From: Xenococcaceae cyanobacterium MO_234.B1
GTDB lineage: Bacteria > Cyanobacteriota > Cyanobacteriia > Cyanobacteriales > Xenococcaceae
DNA length: 32,841 bases
Assembly: GCA_030064915.1 (NCBI GenBank)
Contig: JASJEK010000078.1
Location: 1 to 32,841, forward strand
Direction of reading: 5' to 3'
The position numbers and the translations under genes are program-made. Position 1 is the first letter of the stretch. The number at the start of each line of letters is the position of its first letter. Shown here one piece after another: positions 25,636 through 32,579 of this stretch. Below the pieces are notes generated by a model. The model was given only the letters and a program-made list of their open reading frames with translations. It did not search any database and was not told the origin of the DNA.

Positions 25636-26649
25636 CTAGGAAATTTTTAAGCGACGATCAATTTGTTTAACTGTGGACTCGACAGCTCCTGAAGCAATAG
25701 CACAAATATTTTCTGATTGATAATAATCATAGTTAATAATGCGGTCTCGCGAAGCGAGTGCTGCCGCACCGCGGTGATTCTCTAAATAAGTACAAAAATT
25801 TTGTGCTTGTTTCTTTTTGAGAGGAGAAAACAAAGCTAAGGTTTCATCAACTTTTCCTTGCCATAAAAGACTTTTAGCTTGTTCGAGCCGTTGATTTGAA
25901 CCACCGACTTTATGGAGATTTTCGCGCCATAGAAACCAATTCTTTAATTTCTCTCCTCTGTCCTTGAGGATTAAATCTTTTCACCAAATTCCAAATTCCT
26001 GAATGACCGTCTCCCAAGCAGTTTAAAAGATTTTCTAACTGTTGATGATTAACCCATTCAATTAGGGTTTCATTTTCTTGAAACCATGCCATTCTAGCTT
26101 GAGGATGAAGACAAACTGCTTTGTAATCTCTCCAAATACAAGGTTCTCCTCGCTCTTGAGTACGTAATCGCACTTTGCCTCCATCAACACTAACTTCTGA
26201 TACCGATTGAGAACAATTGATTTCAGGAAATTGGTAGCGATGTACTAATCTTTGTTGAGTTTTCTCCGATACTTTTATGCCTGTATAACGCTCTACATCT
26301 TGTGCTGCATTTTTATAGGAAACATTCGCACTTACTCTAAGACAACATTCTTGAAGATAGGGACTGATTCTGTGATGAGATTTTATCTTCAGGATTCGAG
26401 CTTGTTTTTCGCTCAATGGCAATTGACCGATGATGCTCTTGAGTTTTCTGATTCGCCCTACTTCCGTTCCTGTAATGTGTTTGATAAAAAAAATCCGATT
26501 TGTGGTGTGATATGTTCCAGAGTCTTATCTCGAACTGTTGCTTCGATTTTAGCTAAATTTTCTAATTCTTCTGGCTTCGTTTCTTCGTAAAGTATTTTCG
26601 CTATTGCTTCTATATGGTCTTTCAAGGCTTTTTGCTTTTCTGGTGTCAT
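25636..26649 (-). pseudogene. ISKra4-type transposase, frameshifted and 3'-truncated
   Basis: Three pieces in order on the minus strand. MTPEKQKALKDHIEAIAKIL to about 26490. In a shifted frame, HITGTEVGRIRKLK, LPLSEKQARILKIKSHHR, VSVDGGKVRLRTQERGEPC and CLGDGHSGIWNLVK to about 25945. After a second shift, LWRENLHKVGGSNQRLEQAK, LKKKQAQNFCTYLENHR and SGAVESTVKQIDRRLKIS. These are hallmarks of the cyanobacterial ISKra4 family (catalytic Asp in VDGG, GDGH, Glu in AVES). The usual C-terminal GAQW segment is missing where the 105-bp repeat begins. The first frame change sits on a T8 run at 26486-26493. A 27-bp in-frame insertion is at 25744-25770. Confidence 0.8.
25744..25770. repeat. 27-bp in-frame GC-rich palindromic insertion
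   Basis: It encodes GAAALASRD on the minus strand between YLENHR and RIINYDYY. It contains the palindrome CTCGCTTCGCGAG. Family members as remembered run directly from HR to I(I/V)NY, so these nine codons look inserted. Length is a multiple of three, leaving the frame intact. Confidence 0.6.
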
Positions 26650-26721
26650 TGGGCTCTTTTTCTCCTGAAACTTTTTGGCTCTATTTTACCGACACTGATT
26701 TTTCTAGTTCATTAGTTCTGA

Positions 26722-27459
26722 CAAATTTTACTTGCTCCCAGTATAGACCTTAAACGAAAAGAAATTATTATCAGTTTTTTATCGGAATCTAACTTACTTA
26801 ATTATCAAAAAGATGGAATTAGCTTAAGTTATTTTGACTTGTCAGGAATTAATCTAAGTGGATTTAATTTAATAGGTATCAATTTAGAAAATACCTCTCT
26901 TGTTGAGGGAAATCTTGAAGGTGCTTATCTCAATGTTGCTTATCTCAAGGGTGCTAACCTCGATGGTGCTAATCTTGTACGTACCGAGTTCCTAGGTGCT
27001 AACCTCGAAAATGCTAACCTCAAAGATGTTAACCTCAAAGGTGCTCACCTAGGTTTGGCTATCCTCGGTGGTGCTAACCTCAAAAATGCTAACCTAGGTA
27101 ATGCTAATCTCAAGAGGACTTACCTCAAAGGTGCTAATCTCGAAAATGCTAACCTCAAAGGTGCTTTCATCGAGAATGCTATCCTAGTCGAAGTTGAAAA
27201 TCTAACACCGAAACAAATCAAATCCGCTTGTTATTGGGATAACGCAGTCTATAAAGGTAAGCGGAAAACGTTTTGGGATAGGCGTTCGCGATTGCGTCGG
27301 AGTGGGTCTGAGAAATGGGATCTGAGTCATTTGAGTTCGCTTCTGGATGAAAGAATAGTTACTGAACCTGATAATACAAACTATATTGAAGTGTTAAAGA
27401 ATGATAAATCGTCAGACCCTGAAGAACCTGTTGATTGTAGTGGGTGGAAGCTAAAATAG
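26722..27459 (+). pseudogene. Pentapeptide-repeat protein, 5'-truncated
   Basis: The frame is open from 26722 and reads LAPSIDLKRKEIIISFLSES before the first usable start (TTG 26839). The start of the gene has therefore been lost to the ISKra4-type insertion just upstream. About 20 A(N/D)LXX repeats follow (GANLDGANLV, ENANLKDVNLKGAHL and so on), forming a right-handed quadrilateral beta helix. The C-terminal cap (VENLTPKQIKSACYWDNAVY, then DPEEPVDCSGWKLK) is common in cyanobacterial members, many of which have an N-terminal membrane part, here missing. The role of the family is mostly unknown. Confidence 0.8.
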
Positions 27460-27667
27460 TTAATTCATAAAAAATTACGTAATCAAAGTGTCAGAAGATC
27501 ACATGGGTCTGCAATACCTCTACTGCGGAACATTAGTCCCAAACTATAACAAAATACAGATTTTGTGTAACGCCCCCATGTTCGGAGACAATTCTTCTCT
27601 GAAAGTATCTGGGAACGCATTCAGAGATATGCAGAGAATTATAGCCATCGAAGATAACCATTTAGCA

Positions 27668-28066
27668 TCAATGCTGCTTTTGTTCCAATTCCATCTTGGC
27701 AAAATGCTCCATCAACATCCGATGAATGAAAATGTAACCTCTACCAACCTTTTGCATGAAAATGCGATCATTAGCATAGTTAAGGAAGCGAGCGTAGTTC
27801 CAGGGAATATAGTTTTTATAGTAAAGGACAATACGCAGGCTAAGGTGTTTGATGCTAGATGCTCCACCACTTATTAGCCCTATGATCACTCCGAAAAGTA
27901 TTCCATAAACAATGGCAATAAATAGGTTATTGAAAATCAATCTAAAAATTGATCCCAATATCAATCCACTAATCAGACTGCTTATACCAGCATTAAAGAC
28001 CGATAGCCTGATACTTTGATTTGGTTTACTACTTTCATTTATATCTGCTTGCGTTCTTCTAAATCC
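27668..28066 (-). pseudogene. C-terminal fragment of a NACHT-type NTPase
   Basis: The minus-strand frame, open from about 28066, reads GFRRTQADINESSKPNQSIR, then hydrophobic stretches (LFIAIVYGILFGVIIGLISG). It ends KHLSLRIVLYYKNYIPWNYA, RFLNYANDRIFMQKVGRGYI and FIHRMLMEHFA. This is the signature end of large cyanobacterial NACHT/STAND NTPases with C-terminal membrane helices. The NACHT ATPase core is absent, and the frame meets the recombinase fragment head-on near 28068. STAND proteins often act in phage defence or signalling, so this may be a defence-gene relic. Assignment is from remembered family endings. Confidence 0.7.
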
Positions 28067-28069
28067 ACC

Positions 28070-28330
28070 AAAAAAACCAGTAGAGCAGGAAAACCTTTAA
28101 CCCGTTCAATGGCAGATAAGTTACTGAGGGCTGCTTGTCAGCGGATTGGTGTAGAAGGTGCTAGCACCCATAGTTTTAGAAGAACAGCATTAACTCAGAT
28201 GCACAATGCAGGTATTCCTTTAAGGCATATTCAGGAAATCTCTGGACATAATGATTTGGGAACTTTGCAGAGGTACTTAGAAGTGTCTCCAGAGCAGAAG
28301 AAGAAAGCTGTGTCTGTAATTGGATGGTAG
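28070..28330 (+). pseudogene. Tyrosine recombinase (phage-type integrase), C-terminal fragment
   Basis: It encodes SRAGKPLTRSMADKLLRAAC, then STHSFRRTALTQMHNAGIPL (H-x-x-R box), HIQEISGHNDLGTLQRYLEV (His and nucleophile Tyr) and a stop. The N-terminal core-binding domain and first catalytic Arg are missing. The stop codon TAG at 28328-28330 uses the first G of the outer group II intron, so the original stop was altered or restored by the insertion. It is fused to the NACHT relic on its 5' side. Confidence 0.85.
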
Positions 28331-28993
28331 TGCGATTCGTTTCTCTGAAATGGGTAGTTCTACTCAGGGATAGAGAGCTTCTGTTAAGTAACCGATAAGG
28401 TAGAGTTCGCACTTTAATCCTTAACAGATGACAACTTCATAATCTTGTAAGTGAGTGTTAGTACCCTAGAAAGCACAAGTCTTACTCCTTCGGTACAAAG
28501 GTAAAAGCATATTCCCCAAGGTAGCGACTAGCCATCAATCCTTGAAGCGGGAATAAAAGCGGAAAGATGTCATAGCCTTAATGTAACATCCCGTGAGCAA
28601 GTTCCTATGGATAACGAAAGTGAAGGATGCGATTGAACTATCGTAACAATCAACCAGTGAAATGAGGCTGACACACTGGGAGTCCTAAAAAGGCATTAGT
28701 CAGGGTGATAGTCTGATTACCACATAACTATCTGTACTACCCTAAAACTCGGTGGACAGCACCATCCTAAAGGAACAAATCAAAGATTATGAGGAACGAA
28801 GTAACCCATCTATGTACTCTCAAACTATGGTCGAATTGATGAGTAGTCAGCTAAGACGTAAACTCTACCAAAAGGTAGGTAGTAGATGGTAAAGATTGAG
28901 TCAGAAGCAAATGCCTCATTGTAATGATGAGGATACGCAGACGGACTCACGGTAAGAACGGAATGTATAGCTACAAGTAGCAATGGATAAATT

Positions 28994-29201
28994 ATGAACA
29001 CGGTCTTAAAACCGATGTATAAGTGGAACGAGATCAACTGGCGCAAGCTGGAACGTAACGTTTTCAAGTTGCAAAAGCGGATATACAAAGCGTCACGTCG
29101 TGATGATGTCAAGACAGTTCGCCGACTCCAAAAACTCCTAATGAAGTCTTGGTCTACAAAATGCTTAGCAGTGCGTCGAGTTACCCAAGATAATCAAGGC
29201 A
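28994..29201 (+). pseudogene. Outer intron RT/maturase ORF, exon 1
   Basis: It encodes MNTVLKPMYKWNEINWRKLE, RNVFKLQKRIYKASRRDDVK and VRRLQKLLMKSWSTKCLAVR, then RVTQDNQG. This is the N-terminal RT-0 region of a group II intron-encoded protein. The 69 complete codons plus one base lead exactly to the 5' splice site of the inner intron. Without splicing the frame ends at a TGA (29210-29212). Confidence 0.88.
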
Positions 29202-29503
29202 GTGCGACCTGAAAGGTCAACTAAAACGGGACTCCGCAGTCCCTCTGGGTTTTCTACCCCAGACCTCCGTAGAGTAATCCGTATCTAACGGTACGTCACG
29301 GCTCAGTAGGCAACGAAACAGTCGGAATGCAGACGCTAAAAGTAGCCATAGCTGCCAGGGTTAGGCAGTGAGGAGCAAGGGGGAAAGATGTAGAAGGATG
29401 AACACAGTCTAAGGTATCGACTAAATCATGTCACTTGTCAACGAGCTAAATGACTCCTGGTTTAAGGCTCGAACCAAAATGGTAAATAGGTGGTTGTTAT
29501 GCT

Positions 29504-29509
29504 TGCCTT
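29504..29509 (+). promoter_or_regulatory. Inner intron EBS1 (target-recognition) sequence
   Basis: TGCCTT in a hairpin loop, perfect complement of IBS1 AAGGCA at 29196-29201. Position in the domain I region and placement in a loop fit EBS1. The equivalent site in the intron's own ORF reads ACGGCA, one mismatch. Confidence 0.75.
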
Positions 29510-29807
29510 TCATAACAAAGTAGAAACTTTCATCCCTATCGTGAAATAGATATCCATCCTAACTACATCAGAAACTTTAGTTGATACAACAGGATAAGCC
29601 CAACAGAGTCTAGGAAACGGTCGAATTTCCTAGTAAGCCAAGAGTAATCAAAGCAGAATCTCTGGGGGGTAAGGGATAAGTGAAAAAGCGAACGCCGACT
29701 TGTAATGAGATGGATAGGGGTGGTCATATTTGCCCCTGACCGAAAGGAAAGCAGAATTCACTTGGGTCATATACGAAATAAAAACTTAATCTTAGGAATG
29801 AATCCTC

Positions 29808-31496
29808 ATGAAAAGTTGGATACATCAAACTGATGTAAATGGACATAGGAAACAACTTTCAGACTGGAATCAAGTCAATTGGAAGAAAGCGAGAAAGATT
29901 GTTAATAACCTAAGAAAGCGGATATTTCGTGCGAGAAAACTTGGGCAATGGAAGCAGCTTAGGCGGTTGCAGAAATTGTTACTAAAATCCTACGCTAACC
30001 TACTACTTGCAATAGGACAAATTACTCAACAAAATAACGGCAAGAACACAGCAGGAGTAGATAAGGAGGTGGTTAACACTCCTGAAAAACGAGTAAAGAT
30101 GGTTAATAGTTGGAAAGAAATTACGGCCTCCCCCACAAGGAGAGTATACATTCCCAAATCCAACGGCAAGAAACGTCCCCTCGGTATTGCCACCATCAGG
30201 GATAGAGTCATGCAAGTAATAGTAAAAAACACGCTAGAACCCGAATGGGAATCACAGTTTGAGCCAAATTCATACGGCTTTAGAATAGGCAGAAGTTGTC
30301 AAGACGCCATAGCGCAATGCTTCAATAATTTAGTGGATAATCCACGGGGAGCTAGACATACTTGGGTTCTAGACGCTGATATATCAGGATTCTTCGATAA
30401 CATTGCTCATGAATCCATCCTGACCATGATTGGTACACACCCCGCCAGGGAATCAATCAAAGGGTGGTTAAAAGCTGGATACGTCTATCAGGGAATTAAA
30501 ACCCCCACAGACAAAGGCACACCGCAAGGTGGCCCGATTTCGCCATTATTAGCAAATATAGGGCTACATGGTCTGGAAAAACTGATTAAATCTATCAAAC
30601 TACCCAAAGATAAGTGGGGAAATAGACTAAAACTAGGTTTCGTCAGATACGCGGATGACTTTATCGTAACATCTAGAGACAAAGAAAGTCTTGAAAACGC
30701 CCTAATCCAGATTAAACAATGGTTATCAGAAAGAGGACTGGAAATCAGTGAAGAGAAAACCAGGATAGTTCACATAGGAGACGGATTTGATTTTCTGGGG
30801 TTCAACCTACGCCAATATAACGGCAAACTTTTAATTAAACCTCAAAAAGAAAAAGTGCTGAAATTCTGTAAAGAATTAGGACGCACAATCTCTAGTTGTG
30901 CCACATGGACGCAACAAAATCTTATCCATAAACTAAAACCTATTCTCCTAGGATTCGCTAACTACTACAGAGGGGTTGTTAGTAAGAAAACATTCAGTTA
31001 CATCAATCATCGAGTGACAATGTACCTCTGGCGTTGGGCAAAGCGTAGGCACCCCAACAAAAGAAAAAGATGGGTTAAAAACCGTTACTTCCACCGAATA
31101 GAAGAGAACGAATGGACATTTGCCTGTCAAGGAACTGATAGCAGAGGAAAGAACAAATTCTACACTCTATGCAACGTCAGCAAAACTCCTATAATAAGGC
31201 ACGTCAAAGTCACAGGAAATTACTCTCCTGACGACCCAGAATTAAAGAAATACTGGGAAACCCGCAATAATAAACAAGGAAAGCAATACTGGGCAAAAGG
31301 CTCAAAATATGAGCAAGTAGCTAAAAACCAAAGCTTTAAATGTCCCATCTGCGGGGGATACCTCTTTAACGGTGAAGAAATCGAAACCCATCACATAGTA
31401 CCTGTGGCAAAAGGTGGACTAAACGACGAAGAAAACCTGATGCACTTACACCTAATGTGTCACAAACAGGTACATAACACCAAGTTAAAAGCTTGA
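29808..31496 (+). CDS. ltrA: Group II intron-encoded reverse transcriptase/maturase with HNH endonuclease
   Basis: A 562-residue multifunctional protein. The N-terminal RT-0 region includes QNNGKNTAGVDKEV. RT fingers and palm follow, with RPLGIATIRDR, FEPNSYGFRIGRSC, LDADISGFFDNI, TPQGGPISPLLANI and the catalytic YADD at residues 281-284. The maturase (X) region spans about residues 350-450. The C-terminal HNH domain has CPIC at residues 512-515, HHIVP at 528-532 and a final CHKQVH. It assists splicing, then makes DNA copies at the cut target. The ORF is uninterrupted and catalytic residues are all present. The HNH domain and host lineage fit the chloroplast-like (CL) class of bacterial introns. 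The gene symbol is a general one for such proteins. Confidence 0.95.
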   Translation: MKSWIHQTDVNGHRKQLSDWNQVNWKKARKIVNNLRKRIFRARKLGQWKQLRRLQKLLLKSYANLLLAIGQITQQNNGKNTAGVDKEVVNTPEKRVKMVNSWKEITASPTRRVYIPKSNGKKRPLGIATIRDRVMQVIVKNTLEPEWESQFEPNSYGFRIGRSCQDAIAQCFNNLVDNPRGARHTWVLDADISGFFDNIAHESILTMIGTHPARESIKGWLKAGYVYQGIKTPTDKGTPQGGPISPLLANIGLHGLEKLIKSIKLPKDKWGNRLKLGFVRYADDFIVTSRDKESLENALIQIKQWLSERGLEISEEKTRIVHIGDGFDFLGFNLRQYNGKLLIKPQKEKVLKFCKELGRTISSCATWTQQNLIHKLKPILLGFANYYRGVVSKKTFSYINHRVTMYLWRWAKRRHPNKRKRWVKNRYFHRIEENEWTFACQGTDSRGKNKFYTLCNVSKTPIIRHVKVTGNYSPDDPELKKYWETRNNKQGKQYWAKGSKYEQVAKNQSFKCPICGGYLFNGEEIETHHIVPVAKGGLNDEENLMHLHLMCHKQVHNTKLKA

Positions 31497-31506
31497 AGTA
31501 TGGCTT

Positions 31507-31541
31507 GAGCCGTGTGATGCGATGAGTGTCACGCACGGTTC
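31507..31541 (+). ncRNA. Group II intron domain V (inner intron)
   Basis: A 35-base hairpin starting GAGCCGTG and ending CACGGTTC, the hallmark domain V form, with the catalytic AGC triad at 31508-31510. The lower stem is eight pairs, then a bulge and a five-pair upper stem with loop GATGA. It lies 10 bases after the maturase stop. Confidence 0.93.
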
Positions 31542-31544
31542 TTA

Positions 31545-31582
31545 GGGGGGTGAGGACTGGTAACAGTCCAATCCTACCCGAC
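31545..31582 (+). ncRNA. Group II intron domain VI (inner intron)
   Basis: The hairpin GGACTG...CAGTCC with a GTAA-type loop stands on a lower stem GGGGTGA/ATCCTACCC, in which an unpaired A on the 3' side is the likely branch point. It ends CCGAC at the splice junction. Confidence 0.82.
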
Positions 31583-31746
31583 AGAATACTGCTGGAGTAG
31601 ACAGGGTTAAATCACTCAACAACAGAGAGAGAATAAAACTTGCCAAAGAATTAAAAATCGACGGTAAAACAAGGGCAACTAGAAGGGTTTGGATCCCCAA
31701 ACCTGGAAAAACCGAAAAACGACCCCTTGGAATTCCGACGATGTAG
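31583..31746 (+). pseudogene. Outer intron RT/maturase ORF, exon 2 (truncated)
   Basis: Continues the frame of 28994-29201 after the inner intron: KNTAGVDRVKSLNNRERIKL, then KTRATRRVWIPKPGKTEKRP and LGIPTM, followed by a TAG stop at 31744-31746. Homologues continue KDRA.. into RT domain 1. The spliced product would be 123 residues with no catalytic domain, so the outer intron cannot encode a working maturase. Confidence 0.88.
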
Positions 31747-32009
31747 GCACAATGCACCTCCTTCAAGTAGGCTTTGGGAATAATTAAGGCAATTATGACA
31801 TGAGCTGGATTTTATTCAAAGTAGAATGGCACGCTTGATAAGGGCGATCGCGCTCTGACAAAAAAAGCTTAAAAGTCTGGTATCCATAAGGTTAACCTTT
31901 ATGAGGAGACTTTCGGATATGGGGACTACTAAGAGCCGAGTCCAAGTTTTAGTAGAGAAATACAGTTCATCCATAGGACTACCGTTTCAACAACTATTAC
32001 CATAATCTT
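31747..32009. other. Unassigned DNA after the intron junction, with a hairpin
   Basis: No gene recognised. A stem-loop spans 31871-31913 (arms AAAAGTCT and AGACTTT around a near-palindrome AAGGTTAACCTT). It may be an IS end structure. No transposase lies next to it. Confidence 0.4.
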
Positions 32010-32294
32010 TTATTGCCGACTGGTGATAACCGCTCCGAGCAAGGCTCCTTCGGTAGCGGTTTTGACATGGGAGTTCTGTTCTTTTCTATACCCAACTGTT
32101 TGAGGTAACGAGTGCCATTGCTGTTGGTCTTGGAACACTCGGTTCATCGACAGGCTCAATTGGAGCCACACTGACTGAGGTAAGTTGTGTTCAGCCATGT
32201 AGGTTAACGCTTCACTGCTGAGCACATAGTCTGTTCTGTCTCCTCGCAACAGTTCTGCCAAAATTAATTCGATTCTTACGCCCTGTGGTTTCAA
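32010..32294 (-). CDS. Hypothetical ORF, unrecognised
   Basis: An open frame of 94 codons from a TTG; the frame stays open further upstream to about 32348, where a GAAAGGAGGT ribosome-site-like word occurs but without a standard start at the right distance. The product (for example EALTYMAEHNLPQSVWLQLS, then EQNSHVKTATEGALLGAVIT) matches nothing I know. Codon use is acceptable but the opposite strand also has a partly open frame. The end overlaps a stem-loop at 32028-32061. It could equally be structured non-coding DNA of a decayed element. Confidence 0.25.
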   Translation of the reverse strand: MKPQGVRIELILAELLRGDRTDYVLSSEALTYMAEHNLPQSVWLQLSLSMNRVFQDQQQWHSLPQTVGYRKEQNSHVKTATEGALLGAVITSRQ

Positions 32295-32501
32295 ACCATT
32301 AAATTCAAATACATCTACCTCCGTGGTTACCAGTGACCCGACCTACCTCCTTTCAGTCGCTACGGTCTTGAGCTGGTTCTAACTGCTGGAGAGCTGCAAA
32401 GAGCTAAGAGACTGTTCGTAAATTATTGTAAACAAGCTGGTGTTTCTAAGGGGCAAAGCGTGTTTCATAGAGTCTAGTGTTAGTGGTCCAGCAGCTTATG
32501 A

Positions 32502-32579
32502 ATCGTCCTGCCAGAAAACCATGAGGGGGTTGTTTATATCGCAATGATTCGGTTAATGCTACGGCGTTTAACAGATAAT
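32502..32579 (+). pseudogene. IS5-type transposase C-terminal remnant
   Basis: The frame reads IVLPENHEGVVYIAMIRLML then RRL, close to the final helix of IS5-family transposases (LPE..E..IYLAMIRLMLRRL). A TGA at 32499-32501 precedes it and the catalytic Glu region is absent. A terminal-repeat-like sequence TAAGAGACTGTTCGTAAA lies about 95 bases upstream at 32405-32422, suggesting an internally deleted IS copy. Confidence 0.45.

Larger units (their letters stand above)
29202..31582 (+). mobile_element. Inner group II intron, apparently complete (2381 nt)
   Basis: The 5' end is GTGCGACC at 29202. The 3' end is CCTACCCGAC at 31582, giving the required AY ending. It carries a full-length RT-maturase-HNH gene (29808-31496), domain V at 31507-31541 and a domain VI hairpin after it. 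EBS1: the loop of hairpin GTTATG (29497-29502) and CATAAC (29511-29516) shows TGCCTT at 29504-29509, perfectly complementary to AAGGCA, the last six exon bases (29196-29201). Joining 29201 to 31583 restores codons GGC AAG AAT ACT (G-K-N-T). Protein and RNA both look intact, so it may be mobile. Confidence 0.93.
28330..31746 (+). mobile_element. Outer group II intron (truncated), split by an inner intron
   Basis: It starts with the group II consensus GTGCGA at 28330. About 660 bases of structured non-coding RNA (domains I-IV region) precede an RT-type ORF at 28994. Within domain I, a hairpin with stem GATAGT/ACTATC (28707-28712, 28727-28732) shows the loop sequence TACCA (28718-28722), which can pair with the last five exon bases TGGTA (28325-28329), as expected of EBS1-IBS1. 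The intron body is interrupted at 29202-31582 by a second intron. The remaining part ends at or soon after 31746. RT domains beyond the first, maturase, and domains V and VI are not present. Confidence 0.85.

Noticed and set aside
27488-27877. 129-codon plus-strand ORF
   Set aside because: More than half of it is antisense to the NACHT fragment, whose minus-strand sequence matches a known family ending; the plus-strand product shows no family features.
31542-31766. 74-codon minus-strand ORF over domain VI and exon 2
   Set aside because: Antisense shadow of the intron 3' end and the RT exon.
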